The notes under the pieces were generated by a model. It was not told the origin of the DNA. It saw nothing but the letters and a program-made list of their open reading frames with translations, and searched no databases. Shown one piece after another: positions 7,965 to 16,154 of a DNA stretch of 19,368 bases. How positions within the stretch are numbered: the first letter of the stretch is position 1; each line of letters begins with the position of its first letter. The translations under genes and the position numbers were made by a program. This stretch comes from Dysgonomonas gadei ATCC BAA-286 (lineage in GTDB: Bacteria > Bacteroidota > Bacteroidia > Bacteroidales > Dysgonomonadaceae), in the NCBI RefSeq assembly GCF_000213555.1, contig NZ_GL891979.1:997563-1016930 (forward strand), in the 5' to 3' direction.

Positions 7965-8480
7965 ATGAAACAGCAACTATTAGTAGACATGGACGGCGTA
8001 CTGGCCGACGTATATTCCCAGTTTCTCAAACTCGAGTTTGAGGAGCTGGGTATAAAACAATCTTTGAAAGATCTGGAAGGAGTATTGGAAATGAAGGCGT
8101 TTGCCCATGCTGAAAAATATGTACGCACAAAAGGATTTTTTCGCAATGCGCCCACTATAGAGGGAAGTATGGAAGGATTGAAATACCTGAACGACAAATA
8201 CAACGTGCTGATAGTATCCTCGGCAACTGAATTTCCCGACAGCCTGAGTGAAAAACTGTACTGGCTCAACGAGCACTACCCGTTCATAACATGGGAACAG
8301 ATGATTTTTTGCGGCAAAAAGGATTCGATAAAAGGAGATATTATGCTCGATGACCACTTCAAAAACCTTGATTACTTTGAAGGAAAAACGGTATTATTTA
8401 CGCAGCCGCACAATGCAAAGATGGATAATGGGAGGCATATAAGGGCTAATAACTGGAATGAAGTAGTGAATATACTATAA
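7965..8480 (+). CDS. 5'(3')-deoxyribonucleotidase-like HAD phosphatase
   Basis: The product has 171 residues and carries all the HAD motifs: motif I VDMDGVLAD, with nucleophile Asp8 and acid Asp10; motif II Ser85/Ser86 in VLIVSSATEF; motif III Lys in CGKKDSIKGD (118-119); and motif IV MLDDH, with Asp129 and Asp130. The DMDGVLAD signature and the short helical cap (FFRNAPTIEGSMEGLKYLN) match the NT5C-type 5'(3')-deoxyribonucleotidase family, which removes phosphate from deoxynucleoside monophosphates. It should be cytoplasmic. It is 35 bases from pirin and 36 from the outer-membrane protein gene, so the three may share a transcript, although their functions do not obviously connect. Confidence 0.9.
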   Translation: MKQQLLVDMDGVLADVYSQFLKLEFEELGIKQSLKDLEGVLEMKAFAHAEKYVRTKGFFRNAPTIEGSMEGLKYLNDKYNVLIVSSATEFPDSLSEKLYWLNEHYPFITWEQMIFCGKKDSIKGDIMLDDHFKNLDYFEGKTVLFTQPHNAKMDNGRHIRANNWNEVVNIL

Positions 8481-8516
8481 GTAATTTAAGGGTTAGAAAC
8501 CTATAATACAAAACGT

Positions 8517-9101
8517 ATGAAAAAACTAATAATAGCGATTATTCTTACATGCTGTTTTTCGGCAAGCCTTTCCGCACAACAAAGGAGTAGGCATGAGACT
8601 ACTTTAGGTTACGGTATGGGCACTACAAGTGAACTGCTGGATGCCTTGACTGATATTATAGTGTGGGGTATCACAGCCGGAACAACCTCATCAGACGACA
8701 CTTACAGCGGTGCATTCCACATTGGATACAAATACAGTATTACCGAAAGATTTTCTCTTGGCGGCACTTTTCTCTACGAAAATGGAAAATCTGACGCATA
8801 TTTTAAGGGCGATAGAACAGGAGAATTTAATAGGAATTATTATACCTTTGCCGCCGAAGGAAAGGTTAAATACCTGAATAAGAAAAATCTGGCGCTTTAT
8901 GGACTATTTGGTACAGGAGCCACCATCTACGAACAAAAATTTACAGGTAACGATAATACTACGGATAAAAATAGTAATTTGCATATCAATTTCCAACTCA
9001 CCCCTATCGGCATACAATTTGGCAAGAATATCGGGGGCTTTGCAGAATTGGGTTGCGGATATAAGGGTATTATCAGTGCAGGGATCTTCACCAGATTCTG
9101 A
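8517..9101 (+). CDS. Small outer-membrane beta-barrel protein
   Basis: The 194-residue protein has a clear signal peptide (MKKLIIAIILTCCFSASLSAQ). Amphipathic strands follow with turns: FHIGYKYSITERFSLGGTFLYE, NYYTFAAEGKVKYLNKKNLALYGLFGTG, INFQLTPIGIQFGKNIGGFAELGCGYKG. The last residue is Phe (AGIFTRF), as expected for a BAM-recognised barrel. The size suggests an 8-strand barrel of the OmpA/OprF-N or Bacteroidota porin-family kind. The specific role is unknown. The gene ends at a good intrinsic terminator. Confidence 0.85.
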   Translation: MKKLIIAIILTCCFSASLSAQQRSRHETTLGYGMGTTSELLDALTDIIVWGITAGTTSSDDTYSGAFHIGYKYSITERFSLGGTFLYENGKSDAYFKGDRTGEFNRNYYTFAAEGKVKYLNKKNLALYGLFGTGATIYEQKFTGNDNTTDKNSNLHINFQLTPIGIQFGKNIGGFAELGCGYKGIISAGIFTRF

Positions 9102-9125
9102 TTTCGGAATTTAGGCATATATTAT

Positions 9126-9157
9126 AAAGCGTAGACATATCCTACGCTTTTATTTTT
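9126..9157 (+). terminator. Intrinsic terminator between convergent genes
   Basis: AAAGCGTAG at 9126-9134 pairs perfectly with CTACGCTTT at 9142-9150 around a 7-base loop, and a T-rich tail follows (9148-9157). It ends transcripts of the barrel gene. The minus-strand operon ends at 9156, so the same stem may serve it, with a poorer T-tract in that direction. Confidence 0.8.
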
Positions 9158-9680
9158 ACTGATCTGTTTTTGAATCTATGTAATACCCCTTATTCCCTTC
9201 ATTGCTCACATCATCCTCATCTTCATCCTTCTCTCTATTCTTGTTTTCCAGATATAATTCTTCATAATCTCTTGTATTCAAAGAGTTAGGAACTACATGC
9301 ACATCAAATTTTATTTCGGCTTTATCCAAGGTTGTAAGATTACCATAAAGAGTAACGTAATGCTCCACATATCCAATATTCTTGGTTGTATTGTACTTCA
9401 ATATCAACTTACCTTCTTTTCCCGGAGGAATAGCTTCAATTGCAGATTTATCAGGTACCAGACAGCCACAAGATGTGAAAACATCTGATAACATAAAAGG
9501 CACCTCCCCTACATTTTTTATTACAAAAACTATATCAAGTTCGGGTCCTTGAAGAATCGGATAATAATGTCTGTTATTATCTAATATTTCCAATGTTGTT
9601 TTTTTATTTTTAATATCCACACAGGCTGAAATACCGGTAATCAGGATCAAGAACAGAATTACATAACCTTTTTTATACAT
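9156..9680 (-). CDS. DUF1573 lipoprotein
   Basis: The product has 174 residues. A hydrophobic start ends in the lipobox ITGISAC, with Cys20 lipidated. Residues 45-135 form a DUF1573 domain: LDIVFVIKNVGEVPFMLSDVFTSCGCLVPDKS with the diagnostic TSCGC at 69-73, then IPPGKEGKLILKYNTTKNIGYVEHYVTLYGN. DUF1573 domains are Ig-like and common in Bacteroidota exported proteins. The tail is strongly acidic (KDEDEDDV near 150-158). It is the last gene of the minus-strand operon, 15 bases after the DUF4838 gene, so it probably belongs to the same envelope system, possibly as an accessory subunit. A specific function is not known. Confidence 0.88.
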   Translation of the reverse strand: MYKKGYVILFLILITGISACVDIKNKKTTLEILDNNRHYYPILQGPELDIVFVIKNVGEVPFMLSDVFTSCGCLVPDKSAIEAIPPGKEGKLILKYNTTKNIGYVEHYVTLYGNLTTLDKAEIKFDVHVVPNSLNTRDYEELYLENKNREKDEDEDDVSNEGNKGYYIDSKTDQ

Positions 9681-9695
9681 TATAAATTGAAATTT

Positions 9696-11843
9696 TTAAT
9701 TCAAAACTGTAATCTCATCACAAGCAATGATGCTCTTTGGAGCCTGCCTACGAATAAATTTTAAATCAACATTTTTAGTTCCTGCCAGGTTAATGTCCAT
9801 AGTGCATTCTGCTATATTTCCAAATTCCATTATTTGATCAGAATGAATTTCTTTGACTATTTGTCCATCTATACTTACTAGAATTTTCTCCGGTGGATAT
9901 ATGCCATGTCTTTCATTACTCAAGAACCGCAACTGTATCGTTTGAGCCTGTTGCAGTTTCTCTGCGGAAAAACTAATGTGCATATCATCCGTACTACTCA
10001 GATACCATCCTTGGTGATAATCCATCGCAAAGCCCGGCGTACCATTATTCAGTAAATCTGTTTTCTCAAAGCCTTCGTCAGGTCTTGATAATAACTTGAC
10101 AGATACATCCATCAAGGCATTAGTATAGCTACCTTTATCTATTACCTGTTTCCATTCGGTAATATAATCAGATAAGGCACCATCGGTTTCTTTATAATTA
10201 GTCAGGTTCGAAAATTGTGGGGCGCCCTCCAGTGTTTGTACAAAAGTATCTATTTCGGGTTTGACCGTTATTTTATCGCCTTCTTTTTTTGCAAATCCAA
10301 GATCATCATATCCCTTTACATAAGCTATTTGCAAACGGGTATAACTGAGCGCGGTATAAAGTTTCTCCAGTTTTCTCTTTTCCAGATCTTCCGTATTTGG
10401 AATCACGTCTTTCAGTGTATCATAAAACTCGATAAATTCATCTGTATTAAAATATGTATTCATATTTTCTTTCATACTACCATACATATTATAGGCTTTC
10501 TTTTTACTATAAAAAGCATGCTCTAACTGTAGGTAATAGTCAGAAAGAAATTTATGGCTTTCCGGATATTTCCTCTTAAAGAATTTCCGGCAAAGGTTAT
10601 TTACATCTACATTTACATCCATCATAAGTGCTTCACAAACAAAAGTCTTAACATCATTAAATGATGAATAATCATATCCGCTTGCATTCAGAAAAATTCC
10701 CTTTACTCCTAATTCCTTAAAAAACTGGAATTGCTTCTGTAAGCCAAATAAGACGGGAATAGGGGTCAGATAGTCATCGAAATTAGCAGCATAGTCCCAT
10801 AGATATATATTGGGAGTTTTCTCTTTCCATGTATTCAACTGATCTATAAACTGCTTCGTTGAAGCCTTCTGCATATCTGGCTCTATACCCTTTGGCAAGT
10901 TGATAGTACTGAAGAATACTCCTGCGTTATCAGGTAATTTATCTGACGGAGATTTTGCAGTAGTCCTGTAAGCTGTTGTAAAAAACTGGTGTTTAGGAAA
11001 ACGTTCTGCAAGTTTATGGATCAGATTTGTAACGGCCGGGGTTGCATTATCCGGAGTATTTCCCAGTTGAGCACAAGCCGGACAGGTACATACCAGATCA
11101 TCATCTTCGGGCATAATCATAAAACGGTACGTTTTCTGATCACCCACTCCATAGTTTTCAACTATGTAATTACTTATAAACTCAAAGAGTTCGGGAGATG
11201 AAAAAGAAAACTGTGATTTATTACGCTTACCATTTACAAGCGCGTATATATTATCGCTCTGATTGCCTTTAATAATCTTAGACAAATTATGTCCCCACAA
11301 GCCCCAATCCGTTTCTAAATTATTAGCACCGATAATAGGAGAATGCTCGTGCCTGAGATTCGGAGCAAAGTGAGGTTCGCGATATATAAAATCAAAATTC
11401 TTACATTTAGAGTCAAAATTAATTATTGCCGGAGGTAAATCTTCTGCCGAGAAACGGTTATCTTCTTCGGCAACATTATTTATCAACTGATAGACTATCC
11501 ATAATGCGGTCTCGTTATTGCGTACCCGGATATGAAGCCTGTTTATCGTATGTTCTATACAATAGTCATTCTCCAAATCAGTTGCTACTTCAAAATGGAT
11601 ATTCTTAGCTCCTTGAGGAACATCATCAAGCCGTCCCCCCTTTTTTAAAATGACAATAGACTTGTCTTCCGTTCTTTTCGATAGATGGCTGAAAAGATAT
11701 TCACCCCAGCGCTCACCAGGCGCATCTTCTTCGTAAGTAATAATATAACTCTCAGCTTTGAGGGGTGGTTGGGTGTTTGCTGAGCAACCTAATGCCAATA
11801 GCATGATTAGCAATAGGTTTATATAATAATTAAAATGCCACAT
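9696..11843 (-). CDS. DUF4838 lipoprotein, possible carbohydrate-active enzyme
   Basis: This 715-residue protein begins with a lipoprotein signal ending LLALGC (Cys20). Residues 25-145 look like the alpha/beta domain often found in front of GH20, GH67 and GH115-type hydrolases (LHIRVRNNETALWIVYQLI). The DUF4838 domain spans about 150-470: FDFIYREPHFAPNLRHEH, then MPEDDDLVCTCPACAQLG at 244-261, and NIYLWDYAANFDDYLTPIP followed by FFKELGVKGIFLNASGYD. A helical region and a C-terminal beta-sandwich (about 590-715, carbohydrate-binding-like) follow. DUF4838 is related to TIM-barrel glycosidases, but activity is not established. The acidic EDDD and the Asp in LWDYAANFDD are candidate catalytic residues. 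The gene overlaps the YaiO-type gene by 14 bases. By analogy with PgaB or PelA it may trim or modify the exported glycan; that is inference. Confidence 0.82.
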   Translation of the reverse strand: MWHFNYYINLLLIMLLALGCSANTQPPLKAESYIITYEEDAPGERWGEYLFSHLSKRTEDKSIVILKKGGRLDDVPQGAKNIHFEVATDLENDYCIEHTINRLHIRVRNNETALWIVYQLINNVAEEDNRFSAEDLPPAIINFDSKCKNFDFIYREPHFAPNLRHEHSPIIGANNLETDWGLWGHNLSKIIKGNQSDNIYALVNGKRNKSQFSFSSPELFEFISNYIVENYGVGDQKTYRFMIMPEDDDLVCTCPACAQLGNTPDNATPAVTNLIHKLAERFPKHQFFTTAYRTTAKSPSDKLPDNAGVFFSTINLPKGIEPDMQKASTKQFIDQLNTWKEKTPNIYLWDYAANFDDYLTPIPVLFGLQKQFQFFKELGVKGIFLNASGYDYSSFNDVKTFVCEALMMDVNVDVNNLCRKFFKRKYPESHKFLSDYYLQLEHAFYSKKKAYNMYGSMKENMNTYFNTDEFIEFYDTLKDVIPNTEDLEKRKLEKLYTALSYTRLQIAYVKGYDDLGFAKKEGDKITVKPEIDTFVQTLEGAPQFSNLTNYKETDGALSDYITEWKQVIDKGSYTNALMDVSVKLLSRPDEGFEKTDLLNNGTPGFAMDYHQGWYLSSTDDMHISFSAEKLQQAQTIQLRFLSNERHGIYPPEKILVSIDGQIVKEIHSDQIMEFGNIAECTMDINLAGTKNVDLKFIRRQAPKSIIACDEITVLN

Positions 11844-14649
11844 TAATATTGAAATTTAGATTATAAAGATTTCTATAATTAGTATCATTTGCTTTGAAGT
11901 TATACCATGTGCCCAATAGTCCGGCAGAAACCGTCTTTGTTATCATGTGCCCAATGCCCGCACCTACCATGCTGTTTGTTACCGAAAAACCATTATACAG
12001 CTGGTAATTAATTATATCAACATCAGGAGAAGAACCCACACTAGCCACTGCTGTAAGATAGTTCTTAGGCGAAGAAAGGTAATACCTCACATTTACCGAA
12101 AGGCTATACAGCCATTCACGCTGAAATAGGAAGTTGTTAAAGCGGACATTCACTCTCCATGATTCCGTATCTTTGGTTATACCGATTACGGCATTAGAAA
12201 GGCTTTCTTTGTCTTCCAACTTTCTATATCCTGCCCCAAACTCAGCCTCTATTCCGCTAAAAATATTAAGATCACGGTATATGGAAGTGTTCAGAGCTAT
12301 TCTGGGGAAAAATTTATTAGCAAAGCCAACATCTATCTTACTGCGTGTATGCTGATTCCATTCTCTATACCACTCGCCCTGTACCTGAATCCCTTTACCT
12401 GAATCACGGCCTGTATAATTTATTCGCCCTACATAAGTATTGGTTCCGGTATAACGACTGTAATCTATTGTTGCTACCGAACTCACTGCATTATTATCAT
12501 CACCAAAGCTATTACGCATATAATAAATTCCAACTTCATTGCGGTAACTTTTATATTTGAGATAATTCAGATGTTGCCTGAATTCTCCTATTTCCATCGC
12601 TGACGGATCATAGAAGGATTGATAATAATAAGCGGAATCGAAGCGGTGTATACTTTCCAATGCCAACCCTTTCATATATTTCAACGATTTGTTAGCCGGT
12701 GAATAGTATAGAGCTGTGTCTATTACAGAAAGAGCCTCTTCACTCCTTTTATTCTTAATGAGATTCTTACTGTAATCTTCAGACAATTGAGCGAATGCAT
12801 TGATGAGGTCTTTATGATATGGGTTTTTTATCAGGCTCTCGCGAACCTCATTATAAGTTTCTGCATATAATTGAGTATTCCGCACTTTAATTTCGGCGAG
12901 CTTTACTTTGAAAAAAATGTCATCAGGAAAAGATGTATATCCTTTCTCTGCATATAATTGCACATCATCTATTTTCTTTCTGATATACGACAAATTTACA
13001 GCATAATGTAATGGCAAAGGATTAGATGTATCATATGTTATCCATCTCTCTATATATTTCATGGCATCGTCAAAAAGATACTGTTCATTTAACTCTTTCA
13101 CAATCTGTGTAAGCATATCACTATACCCGCCTATATATTTGGCCTTGGATTCCCCATTGACCATATCAATAGCCTGCTCATAAGCCGAAACGGCCATCGG
13201 ATAACGCTGTTGTTTGTAGTAAATGTCCGCTTGTTTCACCAATATATCAGGGCCGTTTGTTCCCTGGCTTTTCAGAATATCCAGTGCATTATTATAATCA
13301 CCCATACCCATATAAGCATTATACAGAATGTGTCGGGCGTCTTTTTGAGTTTCTTCATCTCCATATTGTGTTACCAGATTAAGGCTGACAATAGCCTCTG
13401 AATAGTTATTATCAGCCATTTTACTTTTTGCGTCGGCTAACATTATATTTACATAAGCTTCACGTAAAGAGGAATCTTCCGGATATTTTCCGAAAAGCTG
13501 TTTAGTGAGAGCTGCGACACGTGCAGTATTCCCCATCCGGTTATATACCATTAGTTCTTTCATCGTAAGGGCTTTGGATTCTCCTCTTGCTTTTTTATAC
13601 CTATTGAGAATATTCAAAGCTTCCTCATATTGAAGATTGGCCATCGTACTATTAAATACATAATTGAAAGCTTCTTCATTTCCCGGGTTATGCTCCAGAA
13701 CCCGTCCATATAAAGTAGCAGGATCATTGTTTCTTGCCTCCTCGGCAGCTTCTTCCAAATAATAATTATATTGCTGTTGCAGAGTTGCTGAATTACCCTT
13801 TTTCATCTCCTGCTGCAAGAAAGATAATAATTCACTGTAACGCTTTTGCTCAGCAAGAAAACTTGTTTTTTTGTCGATAAAAGACAAGTTTCCGGGAAAC
13901 TTATTAAGTCCTCGTTGCGTATAAATCATCGCACTGTTCTGATCTCCGGCTTTTAAATAATCATTAATCAGGTCCAGATAATATTCTGCATTTCCGGGCT
14001 GTTGCTGTACCAGTTCTCTACTTAAAGAAATTGTTTCGTCCAGTTTTCCATCCTTTCTTCTGGCCTCTGTTTCCAATTCGATATGATAACGCAAGTCTTT
14101 CTGTATAATGCTATCGTTAGGATATATCGTACTGATGCGTTTTCGAAGCCGGTTAGCATCTGCCGTATACCCCTGAAATTCATACAATTGTATTTTCTTC
14201 TGCCATAAACTTGGCTTATATGGAGTTATCTCAAGCAATTCATTTATATAGCAGATAGCACTGGAGTAACGCCCCGATTCGGTTTCTACATTTACCAGTA
14301 TCTCTTTTGCACTTACATTATTAGGATTGTATTCCAATGCCTTATTAAGTTCATATCGCGCTTTATCATGTTGTTTGAGATGCTCATAATACTTTCCGGC
14401 AAGCATTCTCAGATCAGATTCCTTCGGATATTTCTCAATACCCTCGTCGAGAATATTCTTTCCTGCATCCCAATTACTCTGATCAAACAAATCTTTAATT
14501 TGTTTAGCATAATTACTTTTTTCATCAGTAGGTATCAGAGTCTGGGCTACAGTAATTCCATATGGAACTATCACAAGTAAGAATATATATAGAACCTTTA
14601 ATAAAGTGTTCTGAGAATGTATGTATATATCTTTTATATGTCTTGCCAT
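11830..14649 (-). CDS. TPR protein with C-terminal YaiO-type outer-membrane barrel
   Basis: The 939-residue product has a signal peptide (hydrophobic about 17-33, cleavage near ITVA|QTL). Residues 40-690 are a long TPR superhelix, with repeats such as YEHLKQHDKARYELNKALEYNPNN, IYTQRGLNKFPGN, LYGRVLEHNPGNEEAFNYV and YPMAVSAYEQAIDMV. From residue 702 to the final Phe939 it is a YaiO-family barrel: YRNEVGIYYMRNSF, alternating beta strands, and the hallmark GSSPD at 872-876. The layout parallels PgaA, BcsC and PelB, where a periplasmic TPR region feeds an outer-membrane pore for polysaccharide export. The neighbouring glycosyltransferase supports an export role. E. coli yaiO likewise lies beside a GT2 gene, yaiP. 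The gene starts 30 bases after the synthase. Confidence 0.9.
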   Translation of the reverse strand: MARHIKDIYIHSQNTLLKVLYIFLLVIVPYGITVAQTLIPTDEKSNYAKQIKDLFDQSNWDAGKNILDEGIEKYPKESDLRMLAGKYYEHLKQHDKARYELNKALEYNPNNVSAKEILVNVETESGRYSSAICYINELLEITPYKPSLWQKKIQLYEFQGYTADANRLRKRISTIYPNDSIIQKDLRYHIELETEARRKDGKLDETISLSRELVQQQPGNAEYYLDLINDYLKAGDQNSAMIYTQRGLNKFPGNLSFIDKKTSFLAEQKRYSELLSFLQQEMKKGNSATLQQQYNYYLEEAAEEARNNDPATLYGRVLEHNPGNEEAFNYVFNSTMANLQYEEALNILNRYKKARGESKALTMKELMVYNRMGNTARVAALTKQLFGKYPEDSSLREAYVNIMLADAKSKMADNNYSEAIVSLNLVTQYGDEETQKDARHILYNAYMGMGDYNNALDILKSQGTNGPDILVKQADIYYKQQRYPMAVSAYEQAIDMVNGESKAKYIGGYSDMLTQIVKELNEQYLFDDAMKYIERWITYDTSNPLPLHYAVNLSYIRKKIDDVQLYAEKGYTSFPDDIFFKVKLAEIKVRNTQLYAETYNEVRESLIKNPYHKDLINAFAQLSEDYSKNLIKNKRSEEALSVIDTALYYSPANKSLKYMKGLALESIHRFDSAYYYQSFYDPSAMEIGEFRQHLNYLKYKSYRNEVGIYYMRNSFGDDNNAVSSVATIDYSRYTGTNTYVGRINYTGRDSGKGIQVQGEWYREWNQHTRSKIDVGFANKFFPRIALNTSIYRDLNIFSGIEAEFGAGYRKLEDKESLSNAVIGITKDTESWRVNVRFNNFLFQREWLYSLSVNVRYYLSSPKNYLTAVASVGSSPDVDIINYQLYNGFSVTNSMVGAGIGHMITKTVSAGLLGTWYNFKANDTNYRNLYNLNFNINVAF

Positions 14650-14679
14650 TACAATATGCTATATTATTGCCTTTGTTTT

Positions 14680-16143
14680 TTATAAATTCGATCCAGGTGT
14701 GGTTTCATCAGGTGTGACTGTAGTCGGGCTTTTAGCAAACCCCTGCCTGGTCATCGAGCCCCATTTGAAATCTTTCTGTGTAAGATATTGCCAATATCCA
14801 CGAAGTGTAAAAATGACTATAAGGGGATGATATACAAACGCTTCGAAAGAGGAAAAAATGATAAGCTTTATATACTCGTTTATATTATTATACCATTTCT
14901 TCACCCACAAATCTAATCCCACAGTTATAAGGGACATCGTTATCCCTGTAAGGAAAACAAATAGCAGCATCAGCCAGAATGTATTGAAATTGATATGCCC
15001 TGTAAGGAGTAAAAAAATCATACAAATTACCCCTGTAAATTCAATTATCGGAGCAAAGAATTCAAAGAATAAAGCATATGGCGTCACGGTGAGACCTACT
15101 CTTCCATATTTACGGTTGAACAAGAACCGGCGATGTGTTATAAAAATCTGCAGCAACCCTCTGCCCCAACGGGTCCGTTGCCTATTAAGTACTTTTATGG
15201 TAGACGGACCTTCTGTCCAACAGCAAGTATCAGGAATCTGAACTATACGGTATTCTTTTTTAATACTTCGCATATATGCAGCTATACGAAGTGTCATATC
15301 CATATCTTCTGCATGTGATTTTGGATCAAATCCTCCGGTATTAATCACTACTGATTTATTGAATAGCCCAAATCCTCCGGATACATTCGGAATCGCATTA
15401 ACAACAGACCAGCCCATCTTTGAAACTAAATAAGATCGAAGATACTCTGTTTCCTGAAATGTAGGGATAAGCGCCTTTGGTGGTTTTACACGTGTTAATA
15501 CCCCATTCTCAACCTCACAGCCGTTAGACATCCGCATCGTAGCTCCCACAGCTATTACTGGTATTTTGGAGTCCAACACCGGCAGAATTACTTTACTCAA
15601 AGTATCGCGGGCAAGGATACCATCTACGTCTGTATTGATAATATAATCATATTTGGCTACATTGATTCCGGCATTCACTGCATCAGCCTTTGTGCCTCCA
15701 TTTACCTTATCAACTACGGTCAGTTTTTTAAATTTAGGATTTACGGATTTAAAAATTCGTTTTACAGGACGACAGCGTATTTTTTCGATATATGGAAAAT
15801 CAACTTCCTCCAAATCAAAATTCTTGATCAGCAAATCCAATGTGCTATCCTTACTGCCATCATTGACAACTACAACCTCGAATGTAAGGTAGTCCAGATT
15901 TAATAATGAGTTTACGTTGTCTATAATAATAACTTCCTCATTATAAGCAGGTGCAACAACCGAAATACCAGGTACTCTTTCAAATCCGATTTTAAGTAAA
16001 TCTTCTTCTTCCTTTGTATACTTAATTTTCGACTGTGAAATATTATAATATGCCAACAGTGCTAATGTCACATAGGCAGCAGTAATAGATAAAGCATAAA
16101 AAAAGATAAGGAACTGGTAAACGGAAACAATATATTCTAACAT
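14680..16143 (-). CDS. Processive-type family 2 glycosyltransferase (polysaccharide synthase)
   Basis: The 487-residue protein has an N-terminal membrane segment (about 5-32), a cytoplasmic GT-A domain (55-335), and three C-terminal membrane segments (about 355-380, 385-412, 428-448). Catalytic motifs are intact: Asp95 in VVNDGSKD, DxD at 172-174 in NTDVDG, the acceptor-side acid in HAEDMDM (279-280), and QRTRW at 322-326, the Q-x-x-R-W motif of processive synthases such as PgaC, BcsA and hyaluronan synthase. There is no PilZ domain, so no built-in c-di-GMP control is visible. The sugar cannot be predicted. It is encoded 11 bases after the HEAT gene and just before the TPR/barrel exporter, so it is the likely synthase of an exported glycan. 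Confidence 0.93.
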   Translation of the reverse strand: MLEYIVSVYQFLIFFYALSITAAYVTLALLAYYNISQSKIKYTKEEEDLLKIGFERVPGISVVAPAYNEEVIIIDNVNSLLNLDYLTFEVVVVNDGSKDSTLDLLIKNFDLEEVDFPYIEKIRCRPVKRIFKSVNPKFKKLTVVDKVNGGTKADAVNAGINVAKYDYIINTDVDGILARDTLSKVILPVLDSKIPVIAVGATMRMSNGCEVENGVLTRVKPPKALIPTFQETEYLRSYLVSKMGWSVVNAIPNVSGGFGLFNKSVVINTGGFDPKSHAEDMDMTLRIAAYMRSIKKEYRIVQIPDTCCWTEGPSTIKVLNRQRTRWGRGLLQIFITHRRFLFNRKYGRVGLTVTPYALFFEFFAPIIEFTGVICMIFLLLTGHINFNTFWLMLLFVFLTGITMSLITVGLDLWVKKWYNNINEYIKLIIFSSFEAFVYHPLIVIFTLRGYWQYLTQKDFKWGSMTRQGFAKSPTTVTPDETTPGSNL

Positions 16144-16154
16144 ATCTGATAAAT

